Positions 8,269 through 16,985 are shown, counted from the first letter of the stretch. The stretch: 64,000 nucleotides of DNA from Roseibium aggregatum (GCF_017309185.1 NZ_JAEKJZ010000004.1:406676-470675), one strand, 5' to 3'. The notes: generated by a model from the letters alone, not told the origin. Program-made: numbers and translations.

Positions 8269-8526
8269 TTCTCTCTCCGTAAGGTCTTGTACAAGGCGTC
8301 GGGGTCAAACACCGCAACGTCCGCCCGCCTCCCGCGCGCGCCTCGGCAGGATGGCTGGACCATGCCAGAAAACCTACGTCAAAGACACGATCTCCGCTAC
8401 CGTTTGAAGCATGCGCAAACCAGTCTTGTGGTCGCTGCCGCCCCGTTTTGTCTAAGGCGGAAAGACGCGCTGGACCTGTGACGGACGGCACTGCGTCGAT
8501 GGCAGACCCACATTTGGGGAAAGGCG

Positions 8527-9600
8527 TCAGGCGACCTGCTGGCCCCGGGGTTCGAGCCGTCCGCTCAGGATCCGGTCGGTGATCGCAGCGGACAACCAGA
8601 TGCCGGTCAGTGTGATCCAGGCGGTGAGTGCGAAAATGGAAGCGCCTGTCACGCCTGCCCCTACCGCGCAGCCGCCGGCGAGCATGCCGCCGAACCCCAT
8701 CAGCGTCGCGCCGGTCAGGTAGCGGGCCATGGATTTGCCCCCTTCGAAGCCCTGCAGTTCGAGCTGGCGTGTCAGGAATGCCGCCAGAAAGGAACCGAGA
8801 AAAACCCCCGGAACCAGGCCGATGTCGAAATCCAGGACATCGCCGGGAGGAGAGAGAACCAGCATGAGCGTGTCGGCGGAGGGGCCGGTGAAGGTCACGC
8901 CTTCGATCTGGACCGGATCAAAGGCCTGAAGGGCCATGGCTGACGTGAACCACCAGGCGAGGGGAATGGCAAGCCCGGCTCCGGCTGCCGCGATCAATTG
9001 CCAGGCAGGCACCTTTACCCGCCAGGCAATGACCAGACCGGCGATGAGCCAGAGACAGCCGAAGGCGATCGTCATCCCGGACGTCAGCCCCAGATGCGCC
9101 GTGATGTCGTTTCCACCCACGTCGCCGGTTGTCCAGAGCGCGGCGATCCATTCGCGGAACGGTTTCAGGATCCCGCGCAAACTTGCTTGCGCGACCACGG
9201 CGAACACAAGCCCGGACAAGAGGGCCCGCAGATTTCCGGTGGCGGAGAGGACGAGGAGCCGGCTGGCGCACCCGCGCGCGAGCACCATGCCGGTGCCGAA
9301 CATCAGGCCGCCGAGAAGGGCGCCCGAAAGACTTTGCGGAGACGCGAGCTGGCGGGCCTCGTTGGCCTGAACCTCACCGATAGAGATCAGGACCTGGGTC
9401 CCGATCAAGGCGGCGGAAAACGACAGCAGCCAGACCGGCAGGCGATCGCCGGGCGTTCCCCGGGAGAACTCGATGCTCGCGGCGCGCAGACAAAAGCGGC
9501 TTTGCTGAGCGAAGGCGCCGAACAGGGCTCCAACCAGAAGCCCGCCCAGGGCCAGCAACCAGGGTTCGGAAATCCGGTCCAGCAAATAGGTCAAGTCCAT
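8527..9600 (-). CDS. YeeE/YedE (SoxT-type) sulfur-compound transporter
   Basis: The 357-residue polytopic membrane protein has about ten hydrophobic segments. It contains the family's repeated half-motif: GALFGAFAQQSRFCLRAASI near residues 25-44, LMFGTGMVLARGCASRLLVL in the first half, and LMGFGGMLAGGCAVGAGVTG in the second. The cysteines in ARGCAS and GGCAVG are the thiosulfate-relay residues known from YeeE. Proteins of this family in sox clusters (SoxT) are proposed to move thiosulfate or sulfur. A longer frame extends 47 codons upstream, but the ATG at 9600 has AGGAAG just before it. It is divergent from the SoxH-like gene over 128 bp. Confidence 0.85.
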   Translation of the reverse strand: MDLTYLLDRISEPWLLALGGLLVGALFGAFAQQSRFCLRAASIEFSRGTPGDRLPVWLLSFSAALIGTQVLISIGEVQANEARQLASPQSLSGALLGGLMFGTGMVLARGCASRLLVLSATGNLRALLSGLVFAVVAQASLRGILKPFREWIAALWTTGDVGGNDITAHLGLTSGMTIAFGCLWLIAGLVIAWRVKVPAWQLIAAAGAGLAIPLAWWFTSAMALQAFDPVQIEGVTFTGPSADTLMLVLSPPGDVLDFDIGLVPGVFLGSFLAAFLTRQLELQGFEGGKSMARYLTGATLMGFGGMLAGGCAVGAGVTGASIFALTAWITLTGIWLSAAITDRILSGRLEPRGQQVA

Positions 9601-9728
9601 GGCGCTTCCTCTCCCACCGCGCAAACTTCCGCCAATCCGCGGATGGTCCGGGTGTATTTCGAATTGCGCATTGACCAATCTCAAGGAAACATAGATAAAT
9701 TCAAAACTATGCATGTGTGGAGGAGAGC

Positions 9729-10667
9729 ATGTCTCAATCAAACTCGTTCAATCTGACAAGACGGCAGGTTTTATCGGCCGGCGTCGCGTTGACAGCCACA
9801 GGCCTGGCCGGTGTGCCAGGCCGAGCCGTCGCGGAGGCCAGCCTGGCGGTTGGTGATCATGAGTTGACCGTCTTTTCCGACGGCCACTTGTCCTTGCCGA
9901 TGAACTTTGTCCTGCCGAACCAGAGCGAGCAGGAAATTTCGGAGCTTCTGACGCCCCATGGTCTGGCTACCGACGCCTTGCGACCGGACTGCAATGTCAC
10001 GCTCCTGAGAAGCGGTGACCGCCTCGTCCTGTTCGATGTCGGTGCCGGGGCGAATTTTCAACCGACCGCGGGAGAGCTGCCGGGCAAGCTAGACGAAGCG
10101 GGGATCGACCCGTCGGACATCACCGACGTCGTCCTGACCCATGGTCACCCGGACCACCTTTGGGGAATCCTGGACGATTTCGACGATCCATTTTATCCGG
10201 AAGCCACCATTTGGGTGCCTCAGGCGGAATGGGATTTCTGGCGTGCGGACGACACCCTGGCGAAAACGCCGGAAGCGCGCAAGAGCTTCGTCGTGGGGGC
10301 GCAGGCCCGGTTCGAGGCCATTGAGGATCAGGTGTCGATGATCAAACCGGACCAGGAAATTTTTCCGGGTGTCGAGGCGGTCGATACGTCCGGCCATACG
10401 CCGGGCCACATGTCCTACGCGATCCACGGGGGAGCCGAGAGTGTTTTCATCATCGGCGACGCCATCACCAACTCAATTATCTCATTCGAGAAACCGGAGT
10501 GGATTTCCGGCACGGATACAGACGGTGAGAAGGGCGTCAAGACGCGCCTGCGTCTCCTTGACAGACTGGCGCAGGACAAGTCACGGGTGATCGGGTTTCA
10601 CTTTCCCAATCCGGGCGAGGGCCGCGTCGAGAAAACCGGAGACGGTTACACATATGTTGCCGGTTGA
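9729..10667 (+). CDS. soxH: SoxH-like Tat-exported metallo-beta-lactamase-fold hydrolase
   Basis: The 312-residue protein begins with a twin-arginine signal (LTRRQVLSAGVALTATGLAG) and carries the zinc-binding motif set of the MBL fold: THGHPDH near residue 136, SGHTPGH near 223, the IIGDA aspartate near 243 and a late histidine in IGFHFPNP. SoxH of Paracoccus sox clusters has this fold and size and is not essential for thiosulfate oxidation. The ATG at 9729 follows GGAGGAGA; another start four codons upstream is less well placed. It lies between two YeeE/YedE genes, and the Tat signal puts it in the periplasm with the Sox enzymes. The substrate is unknown. Confidence 0.75.
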   Translation: MSQSNSFNLTRRQVLSAGVALTATGLAGVPGRAVAEASLAVGDHELTVFSDGHLSLPMNFVLPNQSEQEISELLTPHGLATDALRPDCNVTLLRSGDRLVLFDVGAGANFQPTAGELPGKLDEAGIDPSDITDVVLTHGHPDHLWGILDDFDDPFYPEATIWVPQAEWDFWRADDTLAKTPEARKSFVVGAQARFEAIEDQVSMIKPDQEIFPGVEAVDTSGHTPGHMSYAIHGGAESVFIIGDAITNSIISFEKPEWISGTDTDGEKGVKTRLRLLDRLAQDKSRVIGFHFPNPGEGRVEKTGDGYTYVAG

Positions 10668-10692
10668 TCGAGGGAAACTTTTTTAAGGTACT

Positions 10693-10713
10693 GTCCCGGC
10701 CCTGAGCCGGGAC
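10693..10713. terminator. Perfect 8-bp stem-loop between convergent genes
   Basis: GTCCCGGC and GCCGGGAC flank a five-base loop, 26 bp after the soxH-like stop and before the convergent YeeE gene's stop. A bidirectional terminator is the simplest reading. The CCCGGC/GCCGGG arms also resemble the REP-like element at 36216-36245. Confidence 0.5.
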
Positions 10714-10764
10714 GAAAGTTTCCCGACAAACACTTTCCCAGACCACAGTTTACTGAATAACTCT

Positions 10765-11862
10765 TTATTCGGCCGCGGAGGGATGCTGGTTGCGGCGGAA
10801 GGCGGCCAGTGCCGAGCCTTCGACCAGCCAGGCGAGGCCAACCCTGGCGCCCAGGGCCATGGAAATCATCACGACGGGGGCGGAAATGGCCAGGGTCGAG
10901 AAGGCCGTGATCCCCTGACCCACCGTGCAGCCCATGGAAATGACGCCGCCAATTCCCATCAACGTGCCGCCGAGAATGTGGCGTCCGAGTTCGCGGGCGT
11001 CGTCGCAGGCTTCCCAGCGTATGTCGCGTTTCCAGACGGCGGCGGCGACCGCGCCGAACAGGGTTCCGACGATCAGTCCGACACCGTAATCGGGCCATGT
11101 GCCGGTGTAGGTGATGAGCTGCATGATGGTGTCGCCCACAGGCACGACGAAGGAACCGGCCTCGATCTGGACCGGGTGGAATGACCGCGCGGCCATGAAG
11201 CTCGTCGCCCACCAGCCGAAAGGGATCACGCTGCCGATGACCATGGCCGCGCCGATCCTGGCATATTGCCGGCGGAAGGCCGGGGACTTGAACACCCAGA
11301 AGAGACCGGCCAGAAGGATCAGGATCGCGACGGCTCCCTGAAGTCTCATGCCGAAGATCGTGGAGACGATATCGCCCATGGACTGGCTGCCGCTGCCGGC
11401 GAAGGACACCGCCAGGTCGTCGACGAGCGGAACGCGAAGGATACCGACAATGCCGCGTTGCGTGGCGAGGGCGGACAGGCCGATGACGGTGAGAACCACC
11501 AGCGCCCGCAGACTGCCGCCACCCAGGCGCAGAACGGCGCCAAAGCCGCATGTTCCCACAAACGCCATGCCGATGCCGAACATGAACCCGCCCGCGATGG
11601 CGCCTGTCCAGGCGAAATCGGGCGACAGGTAGAAAGATGCCTTCAGATCGGCAAGACCGAGGCCGGACAGAAGCTGGCTGCCGGCAAGCGCGACGAGTGA
11701 GGCAAGAACCCAGAGTCTCAGGGTTCGGCTGTCTCCGGCATACCAATGGCGCTCCAGCGCCGACAGCGTGCAAAAATGGGTTGAGCGGGCAACGAAGCCC
11801 AGAACGCTTCCCGCCAAAATGCCGAGCAGCGGTGTCAGAAGCACCGGGTCAAGGACGATCAT
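10765..11862 (-). CDS. Second YeeE/YedE (SoxT-type) sulfur-compound transporter
   Basis: The 365-residue membrane protein is a paralogue of the one at 8527-9600. Its motifs include GSVLGFVARSTHFCTLSALE near residues 18-37, FGIGMAFVGTCGFGAVLRLG near 95-114, and LMGIGGVISMGCTVGQGITA near 300-319, again with a paired cysteine in each half. Two such proteins flank the SoxH-like gene. Paired SoxT paralogues are known from other alphaproteobacterial sox loci, one suspected in thiosulfate uptake and one in signalling to SoxR. The 275-bp upstream gap to soxR shows no other gene. Confidence 0.85.
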   Translation of the reverse strand: MIVLDPVLLTPLLGILAGSVLGFVARSTHFCTLSALERHWYAGDSRTLRLWVLASLVALAGSQLLSGLGLADLKASFYLSPDFAWTGAIAGGFMFGIGMAFVGTCGFGAVLRLGGGSLRALVVLTVIGLSALATQRGIVGILRVPLVDDLAVSFAGSGSQSMGDIVSTIFGMRLQGAVAILILLAGLFWVFKSPAFRRQYARIGAAMVIGSVIPFGWWATSFMAARSFHPVQIEAGSFVVPVGDTIMQLITYTGTWPDYGVGLIVGTLFGAVAAAVWKRDIRWEACDDARELGRHILGGTLMGIGGVISMGCTVGQGITAFSTLAISAPVVMISMALGARVGLAWLVEGSALAAFRRNQHPSAAE

Positions 11863-12137
11863 ATGCGTTTACCGTTTCCCCCCAACACCCCGATGGTCTC
11901 CCCAAGATCCTCCCGAAGACCTTTATGAGGGCATCCTGAGCGTTTCCTCACGACTGTTTCAGGCCGCGGACCCGCGGATCAGAGCGCGAAAGACCTGAAA
12001 CTGCGAATGTCCGCAGGGCCGGATTCCGGTTCTGCAAAACCTTCAGCGTGTTTCGGAAACCGTAGCAGGCCGCGCACAAAGCGGCAATCAAAGACGATGC
12101 TGCAGCGCACGCTTGCAGGCGGCCCGCTCAGCCTTCG

Positions 12138-12488
12138 TCAGGTTGTGGCCGGCCGGACGTCCTTGCAGAACAGCGTGTACAGGCTCTCGATGATCGAGCT
12201 GATTTCGTCGTCCAGGAGGCTGTAGTAGATCATGCGCCCGTCCCGGCGCGACTGGACCAGGCCTTCAAGGCGAAGCCGCGCCAGTTGCTGCGAGACGGCG
12301 GCCTGCGGCATGGTCAGGATGTCTTCCAGTTCGGAAACGGACTTTTCGCCTTCGGACAGCAGACACAGGATGACAAGGCGCACTTCATGAGACAGCGCCT
12401 TGAGCAGATCGCTGGCCTTTCTCGCCTGATCCATGAGCAGGTCGAGTTCCTCCGCATCCATATTTTTATCGAAGGCCGGCAGAATCAT
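12138..12488 (-). CDS. soxR: SoxR, ArsR-family repressor of sox genes
   Basis: The 116-residue DNA-binding protein has a winged helix (about 30-95): LKALSHEVRLVILCLLSEGE opens it, and SVSELEDILTMPQAAVSQQLARL carries the recognition helix. A cysteine in VILCLL and one in LFCKDV are candidates for the thiol switch described in SoxR proteins, which repress sox operons until thiosulfate-derived persulfide is present. The ATG at 12488 has AAGGAA upstream; a GTG 42 nt earlier would extend it. It lies downstream of soxS on the same strand, divergent from soxVW. The palindrome at 14460-14476 is a possible target. Confidence 0.86.
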   Translation of the reverse strand: MILPAFDKNMDAEELDLLMDQARKASDLLKALSHEVRLVILCLLSEGEKSVSELEDILTMPQAAVSQQLARLRLEGLVQSRRDGRMIYYSLLDDEISSIIESLYTLFCKDVRPATT

Positions 12489-12585
12489 TTGAAACGCGCT
12501 TTCCTTGCTGGCGGTGCTGCTGCGATGCACAATCGAAGACTACACAGATACTTGCCTTAAGTCATTACAGATATCAACAGCGAGC

Positions 12586-12972
12586 TTAGTTGGTGTTTTC
12601 CGGCAGTTTCTGAAGCATTCCCGTAAGTAGTGGCCAGAAAAAATGCTCGCCGGGATAACCTCGCAGCCGGTCGATTTCCTGGCCCTCGGAAACGAGAACG
12701 AACGTCGGTGTCATTCGTTCCCTGGCAATGCCGTTGAGATCGGCGGGCCACGGCTCGGTGATGTCCACCCGCCGCAAGGGTGCCAGCCGGCCTTCTTCGG
12801 TCTTCGGATACGCGACGCCGATTTCCTCGTTCCAGCGCTTGCACCAGACACAGCCGGGTTGCTCCAGCATGAGCAGCTCAGCAGCCTTCGGAGCCTCGGT
12901 CCAAAAGAGGCCCGGAACGACGGTCATTGCGACCAGGAAGAAGCGGTAGGGTTTGACCATTTTGAAATCCAT
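12586..12972 (-). CDS. soxS: SoxS, periplasmic thioredoxin-like protein
   Basis: The 128-residue protein has a signal peptide or anchor (about residues 1-30) and a thioredoxin fold with CVWC in EQPGCVWCKRWNEEIG, then the cis-Pro segment MTPTFVLV. SoxS in Paracoccus keeps the SoxYZ carrier cysteine reduced and activates thiosulfate oxidation. The start is uncertain: ATG at 12972 or 12960 are both plausible, while the longest frame begins with TTG at 12990. It is transcribed leftward into soxR, and the 79-bp gap to soxV is the divergent control region. Confidence 0.87.
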   Translation of the reverse strand: MDFKMVKPYRFFLVAMTVVPGLFWTEAPKAAELLMLEQPGCVWCKRWNEEIGVAYPKTEEGRLAPLRRVDITEPWPADLNGIARERMTPTFVLVSEGQEIDRLRGYPGEHFFWPLLTGMLQKLPENTN

Positions 12973-13051
12973 GCATTTCTGTGATTGCAATATATAGGAT
13001 TATTTGAATATTTTAAAGCTGTCTCAATCGGGTGTCCCTGGGAGGAGTTGA

Positions 13052-13786
13052 ATGCTCGATGTATCGCTCTGGGCGGCGTTTCTGGCCGGCCTGCTGTCAT
13101 TCGTGTCGCCGTGTGTGTTGCCCATCGTACCGCCTTACCTGTGCTATCTCGCGGGTGTCAGTTTCGACGAGCTGAAAGGGGAGACCGCGACGGCGGCGAC
13201 GGAACGGCGGGTCATCTTCGCGGCAATCGCCTTTGTTCTCGGCTTCTCCGCCGTGTTTGTCGCGCTCGGCGCGACCGCCAGCGTGATCGGCCAGTCGGTT
13301 GCTCGCTATTACGACATTCTTTCCTATGTGGCCGGAGCGATCATCATCGTCATGGGGCTGCATTTTCTCGGGCTGTTCCGGATCGGGCTTCTATTCCGGG
13401 AAGCCCGGGTTCATGTGGAAAGCAAACCCGCGGGATTGCTCGGCGCCTTTCTCATGGGGCTTGCCTTCGCCTTCGGCTGGACCCCATGCGTCGGGCCGGT
13501 GCTCGCGGCGATCCTGTTTGTCGCCGGATCCTCCGACACGACCTGGCAAGGCGCCGGTCTGCTTGCGGTCTATGCGCTCGGCATCGGCATTCCGTTCATT
13601 CTGGCGGCCGCCTTTGCCAGCCGGTTCCTAAAGTTTGCCGGGCGCTTCCGCAAACATATGGGCGCGGTGGAAAAGGTCATGGGAGGTTTGCTCGTTCTGA
13701 CAGGCGTTCTTTTCATCACCGGCCAGATGTCCGCGATCGCCTTTTGGCTGTTGGAAACGTTCCCCGTGTTCTCGCAAATCGGCTGA
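13052..13786 (+). CDS. soxV: SoxV, CcdA-type thiol transporter
   Basis: The 244-residue protein has six transmembrane helices of the CcdA/DsbD family. Conserved cysteines are in FVSPCVLPIVPPYLCYLAG near residues 18-36 and in FGWTPCVGPVLAA near 143-155. In Sox systems SoxV carries reducing equivalents from cytoplasmic thioredoxin across the membrane to SoxW and SoxS. GGAGGAG lies seven bases before the ATG. It is the first gene of the rightward sox run, and soxW follows after 33 bp. Confidence 0.92.
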   Translation: MLDVSLWAAFLAGLLSFVSPCVLPIVPPYLCYLAGVSFDELKGETATAATERRVIFAAIAFVLGFSAVFVALGATASVIGQSVARYYDILSYVAGAIIIVMGLHFLGLFRIGLLFREARVHVESKPAGLLGAFLMGLAFAFGWTPCVGPVLAAILFVAGSSDTTWQGAGLLAVYALGIGIPFILAAAFASRFLKFAGRFRKHMGAVEKVMGGLLVLTGVLFITGQMSAIAFWLLETFPVFSQIG

Positions 13787-13819
13787 AACGCCCGGGGAAA
13801 ATAGAGGGAGGATATCGGA

Positions 13820-14413
13820 ATGCGACTCTGGAAACGACTGGCTTTCGCTCTTTGCCTTGTCATGCTTCCGCATGCACAGGCTCTCGCGGCCACGGTGGGC
13901 GACGACGGTCTGCACAAGCAGCCCTGGTTCACGGTGACCTTCAAGGATATCGCCGAAGACATCGAGACGGCGGCGGCCGAAGGCAAGCGGCTGGCGATCG
14001 TCTTCGAACAGCGCGGCTGTATCTACTGCCGGCAGATGCATGAAAAAATTCTCTCCGATCCGGAGGTCACGGATTACATCAAGGAGAATTTCATGGTCGT
14101 TCAGTACAACATGTTCGGCGACGAGGAGGTCATCGATCTGGACGGCGAGGAGCTGAGCGAAAAGACGGCGGCGCGCAAATGGGGATTTGTCTTCACCCCC
14201 ACGATCGTCTTTCTGCCGGAGGAGGTGCCGGAGAGCGGAACGGTCTCGGAAACGGCCGTCGCGATCATGCCGGGGGCTTTCGGAAAATGGACTTTCCTGA
14301 ATATGTTTCGCTGGGTTCACGAAAAAGGTTATGATGGCGACGAACATTTTCAGAAGTATCATGCCCGTATAATCAATGAGTTACGGGAACAGGGACGGCT
14401 CGGTGCCGAGTAG
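13820..14413 (+). CDS. soxW: SoxW, periplasmic thioredoxin
   Basis: The 197-residue secreted thioredoxin has a signal peptide (residues 1-24, ending HAQALAA) and redox site CIYC in EQRGCIYCRQMHEKI near residues 67-81. The cis-Pro region FTPTIVFLP follows near 127-135. SoxW takes electrons from SoxV. GGGAGGATATCGGA precedes the ATG. SoxV and SoxW are co-transcribed, then a 175-bp gap with an inverted repeat separates them from soxX, so soxX probably has its own promoter. Confidence 0.9.
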   Translation: MRLWKRLAFALCLVMLPHAQALAATVGDDGLHKQPWFTVTFKDIAEDIETAAAEGKRLAIVFEQRGCIYCRQMHEKILSDPEVTDYIKENFMVVQYNMFGDEEVIDLDGEELSEKTAARKWGFVFTPTIVFLPEEVPESGTVSETAVAIMPGAFGKWTFLNMFRWVHEKGYDGDEHFQKYHARIINELREQGRLGAE

Positions 14414-14459
14414 CCGAGCGGCTTTGCACGATAAAATGCAAGATCGGCAAAAAGGCCTA

Positions 14460-14476
14460 TTGCATAACATATGCAA
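14460..14476. promoter_or_regulatory. Inverted repeat upstream of soxX, candidate SoxR operator
   Basis: TTGCATA and TATGCAA are perfect 7-bp arms around ACA, 112 bp before the soxX ATG in the only sizeable gap of the rightward sox genes. A second, looser TTGCA-N8-TGCAA pair lies at 14424-14441. SoxR proteins are known to bind the soxV-soxW and soxW-soxX control regions in other species. Assignment to SoxR here is inference. Confidence 0.5.
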
Positions 14477-14588
14477 AAAATCATATCTTTTAATGTGAGG
14501 AGGACAGGCGGAGGCGGTTTCGCATCCGTCGCGAAACGGACATTCGACGAAAGCGAGCCGTTTCACACTGAGGAGGAAAGCCGACATC

Positions 14589-15068
14589 ATGAGTAAGGGC
14601 GCGACTAGAAAAGGCTTGCCGGCACTGCTGGCCGGCGCGGCGGTGATGGCCGCATCCGTGGCGAGTGCGGGCACCGTTGCCCCGGACAGTGTGCCGATCG
14701 TCGATATGGAGCTGCCCCAGTCCCTGACCGGGGTCGCGGGTGATCCCGTCGCCGGCCGCGAGACCTTCGCCGACCGGAAAAAGGGCAATTGCCTGGCTTG
14801 CCATGCCAATGCCGACCTGAACGACCAGCTGTTTCACGGGGAGGTCGGTCCGGTTCTCGACGGCGCGGCAGACCGCTGGGAGGAGGCCCAACTCAGGGCG
14901 ATCATTGTCAATTCCAAGGACGTCTTCGGCGAACAGACCATCATGCCCGGATTCTACACCATGAAAGTCGGGATCAACGTTGCCGAGGATCATGCCGGAA
15001 AAACCATCCTGAGCGCACAGGAGGTGGAAGACATCGTCGCCTACCTCATGACGCTCAAAGAAGATTGA
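14589..15068 (+). CDS. soxX: SoxX, monoheme c-type cytochrome of SoxAX
   Basis: The 159-residue periplasmic cytochrome has a signal peptide (about residues 1-28) and one heme-c site CLACH in NCLACHANAD near residues 68-77. The distal methionine is probably in TIMPGFYTM near 118-126. SoxX pairs with SoxA, which joins thiosulfate to the SoxY cysteine. GAGGAGGAAAG precedes the start. It begins the tight soxXYZAB run; soxY follows after 23 bp. Confidence 0.92.
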   Translation: MSKGATRKGLPALLAGAAVMAASVASAGTVAPDSVPIVDMELPQSLTGVAGDPVAGRETFADRKKGNCLACHANADLNDQLFHGEVGPVLDGAADRWEEAQLRAIIVNSKDVFGEQTIMPGFYTMKVGINVAEDHAGKTILSAQEVEDIVAYLMTLKED

Positions 15069-15091
15069 TCTCGCGACTCAAGGAGCAAGAG

Positions 15092-15541
15092 ATGACCATC
15101 ACCAGACGCCAATTGTTCGGCCTGACGGCAGGCGCCGCCACCGTTCTGGCATTCAACCCGAAAATGTCCTTCGCGGCGGCCGATGAAACAGACGCTGCGA
15201 TCAAGGCCTTCACCGGCGGCGCGGAGCCTGCCGCAGGCACCGTTTCCCTGGATACCCCGGAAATCGCCGAGAACGGCAACACGGTTCCGGTGGGTGTCTC
15301 GGTCGACAGTCCGATGACCGCCGACAGCTTTGTCGAGTCCGTGCTCATCCTGGCGGACGGCAATCCGAGCCCGGCCGTCGCGACGTTTCATTTCACCGCC
15401 ATGAGCGGTGTGGCGGAAGCCAAGACCCGCATTCGCCTCGCCAAGACCCAGAATGTGATCGCGGTCGCGAAAATGAATGACGGTTCCACCTATATCGACC
15501 GCAAGGAAGTCAAGGTCACCATCGGTGGCTGCGGCGGCTAA
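15092..15541 (+). CDS. soxY: SoxY, sulfur carrier subunit
   Basis: The 149-residue protein carries a Tat signal (ITRRQLFGLTAG) and ends in VTIGGCGG, the C-terminal GGCGG swinging arm whose cysteine holds the sulfur substrate during oxidation. The body is an immunoglobulin-like beta sandwich. The start at 15092 is set by AAGGAGCAAGAG and the Tat motif; the open frame itself extends further upstream inside soxX. SoxZ, its partner, follows after 21 bp. Confidence 0.95.
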   Translation: MTITRRQLFGLTAGAATVLAFNPKMSFAAADETDAAIKAFTGGAEPAAGTVSLDTPEIAENGNTVPVGVSVDSPMTADSFVESVLILADGNPSPAVATFHFTAMSGVAEAKTRIRLAKTQNVIAVAKMNDGSTYIDRKEVKVTIGGCGG

Positions 15542-15562
15542 GCGAGGAAAGGATCAACAGAT

Positions 15563-15892
15563 ATGGCATCTCCAAAACCACGCGTGAAAGTGCCGAAAAA
15601 GGCATCTCAAGGCGAAGTGATCACCATCAAGACGCTGATCAGCCATCCGATGGAGTCCGGGCAGCGCAAGGACAAGAAGTCCGGCGAACTCATTCCGCGG
15701 CAGATCATCAACAAGTTCACCTGCGAGTTCAACGGGCAGGTGGTCTTCAGCTGCGACATGGATCCCGCCGTTTCGGCGAACCCCTACGTCGAGTTCAGCG
15801 CCAAGGTGAATGAGCCCGGTACGTTCAAGTTCACCTGGGTGGACGACGATGGCAGCGTCTACGAGACGGAGAAAAAGATCGCTGTTGAATAG
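15563..15892 (+). CDS. soxZ: SoxZ, partner of the SoxY sulfur carrier
   Basis: The 109-residue protein has no signal peptide and is exported together with SoxY through SoxY's Tat signal. The sequence shows the SoxZ beta-sandwich features: RVKVPKKASQGEVITIKTLI at the start, SHPMESGQRKD, and the late VNEPGTFKFTWVDDDGSVYE. The start follows GAGGAAAGG about 12 bases upstream. soxA begins 38 bp after its stop. Confidence 0.95.
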   Translation: MASPKPRVKVPKKASQGEVITIKTLISHPMESGQRKDKKSGELIPRQIINKFTCEFNGQVVFSCDMDPAVSANPYVEFSAKVNEPGTFKFTWVDDDGSVYETEKKIAVE

Positions 15893-15930
15893 GCCGCGGT
15901 GTCAAGCCGCACAAATCGGGAGGAGACGAT

Positions 15931-16794
15931 TTGGCTAAGACGGAAAGTAAGCTCGCCACCCTGCTAGCAGTGGCGGTGGTGAGTGCAAGCACTGCGGCAC
16001 TTGCTGGGGGACCGGCGGACGACAAGCTTGTGATCGACGACGAAATCGAGATCAAGACTCGTGTGGCGGCTCCGGAGGGGCATCCGCTCGATGAACTGAT
16101 TTCAGGCTGGCACTATCGCACGGACGAAACCCGTGCGCTGGAGGCCGACAGTTTCCAGAATCCCGGTATGCTTTATGTGGAGCGCGGAGAAGAAATCTGG
16201 AACACGGTCGATGGAGCGGCGGGCAAGTCCTGTGCGTCCTGTCACGAGGACAGCGAGAGTTTCCTGAAAGGACTTGGCGCAAGCTATCCTAAATGGGACG
16301 CGGATGCCGAACGGCCGATCAACATTGAGCTTCAGATCAACAAGTGCCGCGAAGAGAACATGGAGGCAAAGCCCTACAAGTTCGACGCGGCGGATCAGAA
16401 AGCCCTGACGACCTACATCAAGCACCAGTCGCTCGGAATGCCGGTCGAAGTCGATCTGACCCAGGGCGACATGGAGTCCTGGTGGGACAAGGGGGAGGAG
16501 CTCTACTATACGCGGACCGGCCAGTTGAACCTGTCCTGCGCTACCTGCCACGAAGACTATAACGGCAACTACATTCGTGCGGACCACCTGAGCCAAGGCA
16601 ATGTCAACGGATTTCCAACCTACCGGCTGAAGCAGTCGGCGATGGTGTCTCTGCACAATCGCTTCCGCGGCTGCATCCGCGATACACGGGCGGCTTTCCC
16701 GCCCGCATTCTCGGACGACCTTATGGCGCTGGAAGTCTATGTGACCTGGCGCGGGTCCGGCCTGGGCGTCGAAACCCCGGCGGTTCGCCAATAG
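15931..16794 (+). CDS. soxA: SoxA, diheme cytochrome thiosulfate-conjugating enzyme subunit
   Basis: The 287-residue periplasmic L-cysteine S-thiosulfotransferase subunit has a signal peptide (about 1-28). Two heme-c sites are visible, CASCHEDSES near residues 101-110 and CATCHEDYNG near 201-210. The active-site cysteine is in FRGCIRDTRAAF near 247-258. With SoxX it forms the enzyme attaching thiosulfate to SoxY. The start codon is TTG, supported by GGGAGGAG five bases upstream; no ATG fits the signal peptide. Confidence 0.94.
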   Translation: MAKTESKLATLLAVAVVSASTAALAGGPADDKLVIDDEIEIKTRVAAPEGHPLDELISGWHYRTDETRALEADSFQNPGMLYVERGEEIWNTVDGAAGKSCASCHEDSESFLKGLGASYPKWDADAERPINIELQINKCREENMEAKPYKFDAADQKALTTYIKHQSLGMPVEVDLTQGDMESWWDKGEELYYTRTGQLNLSCATCHEDYNGNYIRADHLSQGNVNGFPTYRLKQSAMVSLHNRFRGCIRDTRAAFPPAFSDDLMALEVYVTWRGSGLGVETPAVRQ

Positions 16795-16810
16795 GCTGAC
16801 TGCTTAACTT

Positions 16811-16837
16811 CCGGCGCGGTGGCAGCCGCCGCGCCGG
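16811..16837 (+). other. Strong stem-loop between soxA and soxB
   Basis: CCGGCGCGG (16811-16819) pairs perfectly with CCGCGCCGG (16829-16837) around a nine-base loop, 17 bp after the soxA stop in a 191-bp gap. No uridine run follows, so it more likely stabilises or processes the soxXYZA transcript, or attenuates soxB, than terminates outright. Confidence 0.5.
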
Positions 16838-16985
16838 ACCTTTGCCGCACGGGCGGCGCGACTGAAATTCAACACCGCCTCCGGGAGGGTGCGGGTGCGC
16901 GAGGTGTCTTGCGCGCCAACGGGATCGATTTGCTAACGGCCGGCCGGTTTCAGGCCCTGCGGCCAGGATTTGGAGTGACGAGGGA

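Noticed and set aside
8341..8481. Possible small gene between cytochrome b561 and the YeeE gene
   Set aside because: A 39-codon frame from an internal ATG lacks a ribosome site and any recognisable feature.
12990..12990. TTG at 12990 as the soxS start
   Set aside because: It adds only six residues before a better-placed ATG and has no Shine-Dalgarno sequence.
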